From assembly GCF_023973825.1 (NCBI RefSeq), contig NW_027122925.1, positions 186,001-250,000 of the forward strand: 64,000 nt of DNA, written 5' to 3'. Position numbers and translations under genes: made by a program. Within the stretch, counting starts at the first letter, position 1; each line of letters starts with the position of its first letter. A model generated the notes under the pieces. It had not been told where the DNA came from, searched no databases, and was given only the letters and a program-made list of their open reading frames with translations. This DNA is from Plasmodium brasilianum (lineage: Eukaryota > Apicomplexa > Aconoidasida > Haemosporida > Plasmodiidae). Below, one piece after another: positions 28,185 through 40,496 of this stretch.

Positions 28185-29065
28185 TTATTTATTATATTTA
28201 ACTACCTTACGTAAAGAAGGATACGCCGTATTATTAATATCATATTTTTTTTCTAAAGCCTTTAAATATTTTACAACTCTTCTTTGTATAAACAACATTG
28301 CTACTGCAACAACAAATGTTAATATATAGAATAACAAAACAAATAGACGAATTTCATCAAATAAACGTATAACTTTATTAACATCATCCAAGTACCCCAA
28401 TTTTCCTAAGACTATTAACGTGATACCAACTAGTACATGAAAGCTCCCTAAAATAAAAATCCCAAGTAATTTTAATTTTATATCTTCCTTTAAAGATATA
28501 AAATCTTTAATCCATGAATTCCTAACTATATTTTTATAATATATTTTGTCATATATTCTTTTTTTACAATATAAATTTCCTCGAATGTACATAGATGATT
28601 CATTTCTTCTAGGTAGCTTATATTTTTCTCCACATTTTAATGAACTTTTATCTGCCAATATATTTTTTTGTTCATTTATTTTTTCATTATTATATATATC
28701 TTTTTTTATGTACTTTCCATTATTTGGTATCACATCATTTATCCATATAGTATATGGACATTTCATCTGTTTACGTTTTGCTAGTAAACGATAAGTTATT
28801 TGACCTAATTTTCTATCATTGTCATACTTCTCATCTAAATATTTATTAAAGGTACTCTGACAAAACAAGGAATACATGCATAATTTAAAAGAACAAATAA
28901 TTTCATACTAAAAAAATTATTAATAGAAATAAAATGAGTATAATATTTATAATTCATATATCTATATTATTATCATACCGTATCATTGTTAAAATGATTT
29001 ATCCATGTTAAAAGGATAAACGAAAAAATTTTAATAAAAAATTGTAACTTAGATTTTTCTTCCAT
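28185..29065 (-). CDS. Two-membrane-span exported protein, fam-l-like N-terminus
   Basis: Exon 1 is 29065..28979 (29 codons, starting MEEKSKLQFF), the intron 28978..28857 (122 bases), exon 2 28856..28185; about 252 residues. The N-terminal third follows fam-l: leader, then STFNKYLDEKYDNDRKLG and TYRLLAKRK at the PEXEL-like position. The second half lacks the fam-l block LEKKIFKELDY and has instead a basic stretch, membrane spans at about 159-181 (LLGIFILGSFHVLVGITLIVL) and 199-219, only a short loop between them, and a long tail VVKYLKALEKKYDIN that does not end in RKR. It is intact. It is either another P. malariae exported family (fam-m or an unnamed one) or a mosaic. It faces PIR pseudogene B. 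Confidence 0.85.
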
Positions 29066-32000
29066 GGTTCAAAATTCTAATATTGTAATATATTCAGTGA
29101 GGAAATATTTAATAATAAAATAGTATTCTTCTAATTACAAAGAACATTATATATATTTTTTTAATATTATTTCCTAAACATTTAATTATAGTACATAATT
29201 ATAATGCATTTTATAATAAATAAAAAGGAATATAACTCTGAAAATATATTGTAAAATTATTATCTTAGTGTTAATTATAAATAAAATTACCTTTTGTAAA
29301 CATAATATATTACGCTCTAATTAATAATTATCCAATATATATATATTAGTTATTTAATAAGTATATTTAAATAATTGTTTTTTATACATTAAAAAAGAAA
29401 AAAAAATATATAAATATATCTAAATATTAAGTTAATATAGAATATAGAATTTACAGAATATAGATAATTTTTTTCCTTATTTATGAAGAGAATCATAAAT
29501 AATCTTAACAATATTTTCCTACTATTAATGATAATTTTATAAACATTATATTATGGAAAAATTACTTATTATTAATAAAACATTAATTAATGTAAAAATA
29601 TAATAATAGTAAAGTTTTAACAAAAAAAAATATAATATGTGCTAATTTTTGTGTTATATATTTCATCCATTTTTTTACTATATAAATCTATAATACTACT
29701 CAAATTTTATAATATATCGAAAAACCAAAATTTCTAATATACTACTTAATAAAAAAAATATATATTTTAAAGGAAAATAATGATTGCTTTTTTATTTTTG
29801 TAATGTATTTTTTGAAGTTCATAACTATTTAATATAATTAATTTATTCAATTATTTCTAAATGAAAAATTTTGAATGCGCTTAAATTTTGTTTTTCTAGT
29901 TCATTATGTATTTAGAAGAAATATTTGTATAATAAATAAGAAAAAAAAAAAAGAAACTAATATATTATTAATCTATTTATATAAAATTTTCCATTTATAT
30001 AAAATAAAATGGGAATTCTCTATTTTTCTTTTTTTATAATGCAGCATATATTGACCTAATGGTGTAGTTTAATTGTTATTATATAAAAAATAAATAAGCA
30101 TTCTTTTTTTTATCTTATTAGTTTAATAACGTTTTGCTTATAAATACTCATAATTCATTGAAATTAAATAATCAATTAAATTACACTTTTACTAAATAAA
30201 ATTGCACTTTTTATTAAAAAAAATTACATTAATAATTTAATAATTAAAATAAATACACAATAAAGTAAATTATTCCTAAAAATAAAAATAAAAAGATGTA
30301 ATATGTATATAAATAATTTTAAATAATTTACTAAAATATACTTATAGAAAAAGTATAAATGATTAATCTGTATATAATTTATATATATTACATCCACTAA
30401 TTATCAAATATGTGTATTAATGATATAACGAATTTACAATTATAATAAGAATTATGTATAATTCTAAAAATAATTATTATTACTGCTATATTTTATATAG
30501 CAACAATAAAAAATAAGAAAATATTATAATAATATAGTGATTATACATAAACAACAAAAATTAAAGCAAACATTTTCTTATGAATTATAGTATTTTTAGA
30601 TTATCATTAATTCAAAGAGATAAAAGTTAAAAGGAAAAATTCAAATGAATAATACGTAGGAATATATAAATAATAACTTTGCAAAAACAATTATAGTTCT
30701 CATGCAACACGTTACAGCAGTATTGTAGTGCTAGGTTTATCCCTCATAATTTCATTTCCTATACTTTGTGAATTAGATTTCAAATAGTATACATAATTTA
30801 TTTTATGAAACCATAATAGTAAAACAAGTAAATGAGTATAAAAACTAACGAGTTAAAATATTTTGTTTCCTCTATTATTAAATGTTTTCTTTAATACTAA
30901 TAGTGTTATTTTATATGGTATTTATTGGTATTTTTGGAATCATAAAATAATTATTAATAAATTTTAATCTAATTAATAGAAATAATTCATATCGATAATA
31001 TTATTGACTAAATTGAAATAATTTTATTCATAATTATTAAATTATCATATAACCTAACAATGAAACATTGGAAAAATAAATAAAAAACATCTTATATAAA
31101 TGTAATAAATAAATTAATGATAAATTAAACAAAAAAAAAAAATGATATAAAAAATTTGTAAATAAATTAAAATAATAGTTTTTAGCTAATGTTTTTAAAA
31201 TACTAAAAAGTAAATGTATAACATATAAGTTAAACAGTAATATAATTTTTACATTAGGTAATATGATCTATTAAAATGTTTATATATATCGCTGACAAAA
31301 ATAAATTTATTTTCCGGTAGTTTTTGACATTTAATTATATTTATATTATATCCACTAAGGTTTCATATTAAATTTTTTTGTAAACGTTATTTTTTTCAGT
31401 TTATATGTATTTATTCTATAACTATATAATTATAATATTTTTTTTTTTTTAAATATTGAAAAATGCATGGGCTTTTATATACTAATTGCTCATGGAATTT
31501 CACTAAAATATTATATATAATTATGTCAGAGAACAATTGTAATATAAAATGGTTTACATATACTTAATTTAATTTTCACATATAATACTTATTATTTCAT
31601 AATGCATTTTTTTTGACACAAATAAATGCTTTAACTTTTTTAATAATCATTTTGTGTTAATGAATATATTCATGTATATTTATAATATATTCCTTTGACA
31701 AATAATATAAATTGTATTAATGAAACGTATCGAGTACATCTTCATTATTCAACTTTAATTAATTATATATTTAATAAAAGTCTTATCTGGTATAACGTTC
31801 AGAATATTAATAAACTTTTTCGTATATATAAAGATGCAATGTTCGTCAGATGCAATATCATTTTACCCAAAAAATAATATAAAATAAGACTATATAAATA
31901 TTGTTAGAAATTTAAAACATTGTTACATGGATGATAACATAATCTTTAATCTTAATTTTATATTTATCTTTTTTTATTAGAAGGAACTAATTTAAGTATT

Positions 32001-32590
32001 ATTATTTTATGAGTTACATTATGTTTACATATTTAGATGTTGGTATAGCTACAATTTTAGTTCCTAATTTACATGTTCTAAATTTATATATAATAGCTAT
32101 AAATTCAAAATTATTTTTATATTATATATAACTTTAATATATTCGATGCTTTTACAAATTATATAATAAATTTATTAGAATATTTCATGAATATAATTTA
32201 AAATATTAAATATATTTTATGATGTATTATTGCAACTCATGCTGTATTAGGGACTTAAATTATTACTAAACATGAAAATAAAATATATTTTTTTATATAT
32301 TAGAAATAATAATAATGTTTTCCAAAATTATTATAATTTAATAAAAAAAAAGTATTATAAAATAATTCAATTAATAATATTATTAAAAAATATAAAAAGA
32401 AATACATACACATAAATATATAAAGTTAAAAACAAAAAGTAATATATTTTTACTATACCGCCTTTTTTCTTATTTTATTTTCTAATTATATCTATTTAAT
32501 GGGAATGTATATTTAGCTCAGTTTTATATACTTTTTAATATATTTAAACTAAGTTGTTTGGTAGTCTGTATAACATTAATGAAATGAAGT
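29066..32590. other. Intergenic DNA, 3' of PIR gene
   Basis: No supported gene. Two coding-looking scraps stand out: 30680-30790 (a 36-codon frame reading SIVVLGLSLIISFPILCEL) and 31695-31877 (60 codons). Neither has an identifiable partner exon, and both may be chance or relics. The remainder is A/T-rich with many homopolymer runs. Confidence 0.5.
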
Positions 32591-34400
32591 TCATTGTTCT
32601 ATATTTACTACACTAAATCTCCTCCTTTCAGAATTTCTATAGGTACGTTTTATAAATCTCCTCGGTAGTCTTTGCGTAGTTAATTCAGAGAAATTAGTTC
32701 TATATCTTTTTTTCCTTTTTCTAGTTTTACCTAGATATGTTCCAAAGGGAGTAAACTAATGAAAAAGTGAAAGATGTAAAACATATACATATATAATTAT
32801 TTTACAATTATAACATTTCATATAACGCTCACTATAAATGTAAACATACAACGTATTTATAATATCCGATGTAATTAGTTATTTACTTTAAAATAAAGGA
32901 AAAAAACAAAAATTAGTCCCATTGCTAAAACAATTACCATGGCAGCACGGAAAAAAGTGTTTTGTAAAATATTAGTTTCTTCATCCTTTCCGAGAAATGC
33001 TTTTCCTTTATATTTTTTGGTAACAGAACCTCCTCCTTGATTATCCCATAAATCTTTTTGAATCCTTGATATAATATATTTTTGTTCTTTCATTTCCATG
33101 GATTGACTTCTCCTTTCTCTTTGAACAACTATTTTTAATGGTTGTGTAGACCATGTCTTACCCTTCTTTAATCGATAAATCCCAGATTTCTTATCCTTTA
33201 TTAGAATATGTTGTTTAACTAGTTCTTCCACATATTTACAAAGTCCTGATGCATCTTTCTCTGGTTTTTCTGCAGGACAATGTAATGTTCCATCTTTTCC
33301 TAGTTTCCATCTAATATCAACATCTGTGCCTTTTTTGAGAAGTGACAATATATTTTTTATTTCTTGATCTTCAAATCCTACGATCTTTCTAATTTTTTTA
33401 TGTTGAAATAACGCTTCTGATTTTATACTGGATTCGAATTTTTTATTTTCTAAAGATAAACTATCAGCATTTCCCTGTTCACTTCTTCCAACTTCACTCT
33501 GATTTCTACGCGTCATGGCAGATGCTCGAATAAAGCGACATGGTAATTGTCTGCTTTCATTCGTAATATGACAATTAGTAAAAAGAATTTGATCTAAAAA
33601 ATCTGGCTTGAAATCGCTAGATTCTAATTTTTCTTCGGAAGTTTTAGTTTCTTTAAAATTTTCTAATTCATTACAATTTCCGACACCTGTTGATTCTATT
33701 TTAGATAATAGATTACTTGGATCAAACTCATTTTCACAATTAAGGAAATAGTTAGGACACTTCAATATATTATTCTCACAACACTCATTCTTTTTTTTGT
33801 TGTATAAAACTTTAATAGCATTAAGGTAATTTTTATATTTATCCTTCTCAACAGAAATACAAAAATCTTTACTTTTAATATTCTCATAATTTGTAAAATA
33901 ATCATACAAATATTTCTCATCTTTTTTATCATTCAATTCCTTTAAAGTTTTTTTATCGAAATTATAAGTACAATTTAATATCCTATAATCAACTGTAAGT
34001 GATGATTGTAGGTTAAGAAATTCAGTAATAACATCTTTTACAACTCCTTCTGCCGAATTTTCTTCTAACAGTTTCTTTATTTCTTCATATACCCAGTATT
34101 TATAATGTAAACAACGATGATTATAGTTCCATAATTTATCCACTTCGGGTACTTTTTTTAAATTCCTTGCAACTTTTTTACAAAGATTACTACAATTAAA
34201 TTTGCATTTCGTTTCTTCTGAATCAAATTTATAACAATTAAAATTATTATCAACTTCACTAACATCAGATTTAAATTCTTTATATATTTTATTTGAAGGT
34301 AAATGTTGTAAAATTTCTTCCTGAAAATTGAATAGAAAAAAAAAATTAGTAAATTCTCAAATACTTTTTATAAATTATGAACATCTGGGTAATCTTCCAT
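32591..34400 (-). CDS. PIR family variant surface protein, three exons
   Basis: Exon 1 is 34400..34383 (MEDYPD), exon 2 34320..32887 (478 codons), exon 3 32755..32591 (54 residues plus stop); introns 62 and 131 bases, all GT..AG and all phase 0; about 538 residues. Exon 2 opens EEILQHLPSNKIYKEF, a typical PIR N-terminus, and continues through a cysteine-containing helical ectodomain (FNCSNLCKKVARNL, CLHYKYWVYEEI, YYNK-type blocks). A membrane span lies at about 464-483 (AAMVIVLAMGLIFVFFLYF). Exon 3 gives the classical FTPFGTYLGKTRKRKKRYR tail, strongly basic. PIR proteins are expected at or near the infected-cell surface, with a role in antigenic variation. Residues about 317-400 form an unusual basic, apparently globular segment before the membrane span. 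This is the only intact PIR here and lies on the opposite strand to the three PIR pseudogenes. Confidence 0.9.
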
Positions 34401-37400
34401 ATTATAAATTGTATATATATTAAGGAGAATAAATTGTTATTTCTATGAAAAATTTAATTATACATAATTTATTTGATCCATTTATATAAAATCCTTACTA
34501 TTTTGCAATGTGCTAAATTAAAAAATTTTAAATATAAATATCAAAATATTTATTCATAAATAATGACAACATATTTGAAAATGAAGCATTTTTCGTTTTT
34601 CTTATTATCTATTATTTACTTGCTTTTTTTATATCTTAATTAAAAATGTGACCAAACTTATATTATAGCATAAATCATAAATGTATCGTTCTAATTATAT
34701 TATTATAATCAGCTGAATCGTAAATAAATTTAGCGTCGAAAATACGTAATAGTAAATAGTACAAAATAATTAGCATGTGGTATAAAACAACTTAATTAAA
34801 TATATATTTAATCAGTATTATCATATTTACTTTAATAGAAAATATTTTTTTTAATATAAAAAAATTAATTGATAGTGATTTTTTTTCAAGCTCTCTTTTA
34901 CTTTTATATATTTATTTATGAATTACTATAATAAACTAATAAAAGTACAATATCTTCTTATGGTCAAAGTAATTATTCCTATATTAAGAATAAAACAATT
35001 CCATTAAGGTTATATTACCTATGATAGTGTAATGAATATAATAATACATAAATGCATTATCATCATTAACCAAATTCATATTAAAAAATTAAAAATATGT
35101 TAATGAAGATGTAATATTGCAAAAAAATAGAAAAAAAATAAAAAAAAAAAGAATAAATGATTTTTAATATAATAGAAAATATTTATATGTTCATTTTAAT
35201 TATGATTTATTTATTTGTTACTTATCCTATGTAACCAACTACAAATTCTTCGCTTTTTTCATGGTCCCTGTTAGGCTATAAATTAAGTTTCTATTTTTTT
35301 TTTTTTTTTATCATTGTTTCCTTTGTATATTTGTTCGTATGTATCAATGCTTTTGTGCATAAATGAAACAATTAGATGAATTATTTTTAAAAAAATATTT
35401 AAGAAAAATTCAAAAATGTGATTTCCTTGAAAATATGGATAAAAATATGCTTATTTTTCCAATACAGTGAAACTATTATATTATATTTAAGTGAAAAAAA
35501 ATTAAACTAATCTGAATACTATAAGTTAAATATGAAAAATTTCTATTACATTATCTAATTAATTTTTCGTAGATACTAATATTATAATGACAAGTAACAG
35601 CACAATATTGCATAATTCACAGATTTTCCCTAAAATTTCCTAGGTTTTTTTTCATTATAATGATAAATAAAGTAAAATATAATATACATTATAAATAAAG
35701 AAAATATTAAAGAATATTTTTTTTTACGCTTTCGGATATGTACCTTTGCAATAGAGAATTTTAAAAATTCTTTTTTTAAAATATAATAATTTCAGCATGA
35801 TAATGTGAAGTTCAATAAAAATATAACACATGAATATAAAGAAAAAATTACTAAAGTTAATACATGTACAAAGCAGATTTTTTTTCATAATAAAATATTC
35901 TAAAGTAAGAAGATAAATTTTATTTTATTTTAATTTATTTTTTGCTCTATTCATTGCTACATGTATTAAGCTTTGATTTACTATGAAATTGTAATGTTTT
36001 TTTTTTTTTTGGAATATTTATTTATTATTGATTTGTTTCATATTATAAATATGTATAAATTTATTTTTCTTGTTTAACAAAGTTGCAGTATAGGAAAATA
36101 TATAATTATTACTACAAAACAATGCCTCAAAAAAAAAAAAATAAAAACAATAATACTTTTACATATTTTTCTAAAACAAATCTGTTAATTTTCATTTTTT
36201 TTATTTATTTATCTTAAATATTTAATTTAATCAAAGACCTTAACAACTGTGCTGAATAAGCGGCTTATTAAATTCATTCATAAGCTTATACAGAAATAAC
36301 TAATGACAATATTTGTAACATTATATCATGTTAAAAAATTATTTCATTTATTTTGACTGTTACATATTTTCCTTAAATTATATTTAAAAATTTTTTTCAC
36401 TTAATATTTTATAATATTTTTTTTTGGAATATAAAAAATTTTTAACTTTATTCAATAATTCGTTTTACTAATAATCAATAATCTTATGCATAATATGACT
36501 ATTATCGCATATATAATATTTTTCATAATATTCATTTGTTTTTATATATTAAGTAAAATAAGTTATATGTAAATAAATTATTCCCAACAAATTAATTAAT
36601 TTATGAATGAATTAAAAAATTATCTTTATACAATGTCTTGTACTTTTAAGATGGGAACAAGATACATGAGGTATGACAAACAAAATTTTCTTTTTTGAAT
36701 GAGAGCTCTAATATTTTGGATTATTTTTAAAACATATTATTTTTATATTTAGTAATCAAATTACATATTTTATATTATAAGATATAATATACCATATGAA
36801 CACCTAAAGTTTAAAAATTTTAATAATTTTATACTTTTTCAAAAGATTAGATAAAATATGATCATTATAATATATTAATACCGATCGCTTATTTTTTTAA
36901 AAAATAACATATATAAGACAAATACTAATGCTTGTTTATTATCTTTAACTTATGTTTAGCTTGAATATATATATTGAGATATTCTTGATTACTATAACAC
37001 ATTTAAATGTAGTATTAAAAATAACATTTATATTTAATAAATAATTAAATATATAATTATAATATATTAATGTATATTTTCATGTAAAATTGATTAAAAA
37101 AATATATAAAAAGTAGAAGTTAATTAAGCATTAGTTAAATGCTAAAATGTGATTCTTTTATAAATTTTATAAGTGAAAAAATTGAAATTTATTAAAGAAA
37201 TATATTTACCCCACAAAACTGTCCCTTTTCTATATCTAAATATATATATTGTGGTAGTATAACCTACTTTCATATATATGATGATATGTTGAGAATAATC
37301 AAATACAACATTTAAGATTACATTTCTACTACATAATTTAATTAAAGCGTACATAAAATTATGATCATATTCCTGTGATCAGTTGAATGGATAATGTAAT

Positions 37401-39672
37401 AAAATAACATTGCAATCTAAAAATATAAAACCCTTTAATAAATATATAATATTCACATATTTACTCTAATCCTCTATTAAAAAATATATTTCTCATCACA
37501 TTCTTTCATATATTTTGGACAATATAGAGTTCATCAGTAGACGCTTAATACACATTTTTACACAGTTAATTCAAAATAATGTAACGTATATATATAATTA
37601 TTACCTATCTAGAAATAAGATAATTTGTATAGATATATTATATATAAACAGAAAGCATAAAATTTATTATCAATGTATAAAATTTATTAATTTTTCATTT
37701 TCTAGAATAAACTTAATATAACATATTTTACTTTTCTGTACAATACCAAGAACATGTATCCTATATTAGATATCTATAAATATTTAATTAAATATTTATC
37801 CGAATACTACTTAAATATAATATATATTTATATATTATTATAAAAAGTTTCTCATACAATGCATTATAGAATAAAGAAAGTTAAAGGTAATCTAAGCAAA
37901 ACATCTTAAGCTAATTATAATATAGCTAATTTATTGAATATGAATTTGGAAATATAAAAATTTAGTATATTTATAAAAATTAAATATTAAAAATAGTTTA
38001 ATTCATAATAACACTTAAATAATTCTTGTATTTAGTATTAACTAATATATTTGTTTAGTAGATAATAAAGTAAGTAACCAACCACTACTATAATAAAGTT
38101 ATAAAGTAAAACAACCAAAAATTATATTAAAAAAATTAAAAAACATTATATATATAAACAAAAATAGAAATATATATTACTAATAAAATAAGTCTTATAT
38201 TGTTTTTAATTTGATAATTGTCTCAAAATCCCATAAATGAAATCATTCATTATATCTAATGTTATTATTACTGAAATGCAAAGATAATAGCACAGATGTT
38301 ATTAAGAAATTATATATAAATTTTTCGTTACTTAATCCCTAATAAATGTTATTTAGAAAGTAATAAAACAAATTGCCAGCTAATATATTTTTAATTATTT
38401 CCCAAAAATTATATCTTTTAATGATAAAAAAAATAAATTAAATATATAGTTTATTCAAATATAAATTTTCAATATAATATATATTCAAGGGAGTTATAAA
38501 ACATTGAGTAAACACTACAAATAGGTACAAAAATTATATAAGAGTTAATTTAAAAGTTTCACTTAATTTTAATGATTTAGAATCTCTAATATTGTAATCA
38601 GTTATATATAGTCCATAATTTAAATGTATGTCACTTGCCTTTATATTTGTATTGTCACATTTGGACTATGTAAAAAATTAAGTCTATTAAAAATATTTTT
38701 ACAGTTAGCACTTGTTATAAAATATATAACATAATACATTTTTTATAGAGTAAATATTAGGATTCTCGTTTTAGTGAAAAAAAAAACATATATACTTATT
38801 CCTGTAACAAAATTTATTCATATACATACAATTTACGCAAAAATAGACACATTCATTGTTAATTTAACAATCATAATATACATTTCATTAAATAGCCTAA
38901 AAAAATTACTTTAAATTTGATTGAAAAAATAAAAAAAATTGATCGTCAAAGGTAGTGTGGCATCACTAAAATTATGTAAATTATTCGATTATATTTTAAT
39001 AAATTTATAATTATATGATTAAAATAAAACAAAATACTGTAAAAAAGGTTCCTACAGTAAATATGATTTATAACATATATTCTATAAAACACTTTTTTAG
39101 AGTAAATACTATTTTTTTTTCATGTAAATATATATATCTATACAATTATAAAAAAATATTTTCACTTCTTTTCGTTAAATATAAAGGACACATTTATTTT
39201 ATTCTAAAAATAATAAGATTCTTATGAAAATTACGTCAACAAATAATTATTTTAGATTAGTAAAAAAGAAAAAAAATAAAAGAGAACTTTTTATATCAAA
39301 CACAAAACATAATATTACAAAAAAATTATTATATAAACCGTACAATTATATATTAATTTGAACGTGTAAACATTCATTTTCATAAAAATATATTTAAAGA
39401 TACAAATATATATGTCAATCCATAATATTTAATTTAATTAAAAAAGAACTCTAAAGTAGACATTGGAAAACATTAAAACATTCGAATTCATAAAAATGAT
39501 AACAGAATATTTATTTACTCTTGTGTATAAAAAATTATAGCTACGCATATATACATTTATGTAACTTAAAAAATTTTATACATGTCTATTAAGTATATGA
39601 CTAAATGTGATACATATTTTTATTTATATTAATTCGTACTGTACAAAAAGAAAAATATTTCTTTCTTCCATT
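34401..39672. other. Long intergenic region upstream of PIR gene
   Basis: No supported gene. The first few hundred bases after 34400 presumably include the PIR promoter, but no element could be named. The section from about 38800 to 39672 resembles the 3' flank of the first fam-l gene, fitting the pseudogene that follows. Frames at 37142-37354, 37515-37721 and 39015-39227 show no family motifs. Small less-A/T-rich scraps occur near 36240 and 36640. Confidence 0.55.
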
Positions 39673-40496
39673 TTAACATTTCCCCTTCACAATTCTTTTA
39701 TATTTTCTAAACTTCATATAAGTAAAAACAGAACATAACATTAATATAACAATTGATATAACCAATAATACAAGAAATTATATGAAGACAAACTGTGATT
39801 TGATTTCATCACTAAAAAAACCATAAATTATAGCTCCTAATGATACTAATAACATCCACGAAAGTACTAAAGTAGGTAAAAATATTATATGTCCCAACTT
39901 TTTACATATTAACTTTTGGTATATCTTATTGACAATAGACGATGTTTTTTTTTTAATAAAATATATGTAATCAAGTTACTTGAAAATTTATATTTCCAAT
40001 TCAGATAATTTTTTTCCTGCATACATTATTCTTTTATATTTCCTATACTGTTTATCAAATTCTTCTTTATATAACGAGCTTCCCCTTAATTGTGTATTTG
40101 TTACTTTGTTCCTCTTTTGATTGTTGGATGTAAACTTTTCATTGTTATCTTTTTTATTATGTATCTCTTCTAATGACTTTACAATGTTAGAATCATTTTT
40201 TTCTTCTCATTTTGCTAGTAATAGATAATTTCCTAAATCTAAATTTATATCATACTTATACGCTCCTATTGATTTATTAATAGTACTCTAATAAAAAGCA
40301 GAAATATTTATTATTTAAAAGAATAAATAAGATCATCCTCAAAATTGAATTTCAAAAAAATAAGAAAGAAACAAATAAATAGCACGCATTTCCTTAAATA
40401 ATATTATCACACTACTTCATTGTAAAAATGACATCCAAATTAGAAAGATAAACATACCTATTTTAAAAAAAAGATTATCTTAATTTTTTGTTCCAT
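39673..40496 (-). pseudogene. fam-l pseudogene
   Basis: Exon 1 starts at 40496 with MEQKIKIIFFLK and then meets TAG; a one-base frame change restores a hydrophobic leader, so exon 1 carries a frameshift. The AG acceptor at 40289-40288 is intact. Exon 2, 40287..39673, is exactly 205 codons long and keeps one frame from end to end, but has four internal stops: TGA at 40209 just after YLLLAK, two near the LSELEI.IFK.LDY block (one replaces the Glu of the usual IFKELDY), and one before the second membrane span. Both membrane spans and the tail FRKYKRIVKGK are still recognisable. Point mutation rather than deletion has inactivated this copy. Confidence 0.87.

Noticed and set aside
28144..28794. 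Two forward open frames over the exported-protein gene
   Set aside because: Antisense to a well-supported two-exon gene; no independent support.
31695..31877. Forward frame of 60 codons with fairly mixed codons
   Set aside because: No recognised motif, start context or partner exon; noted only as a scrap in the intergenic entry.
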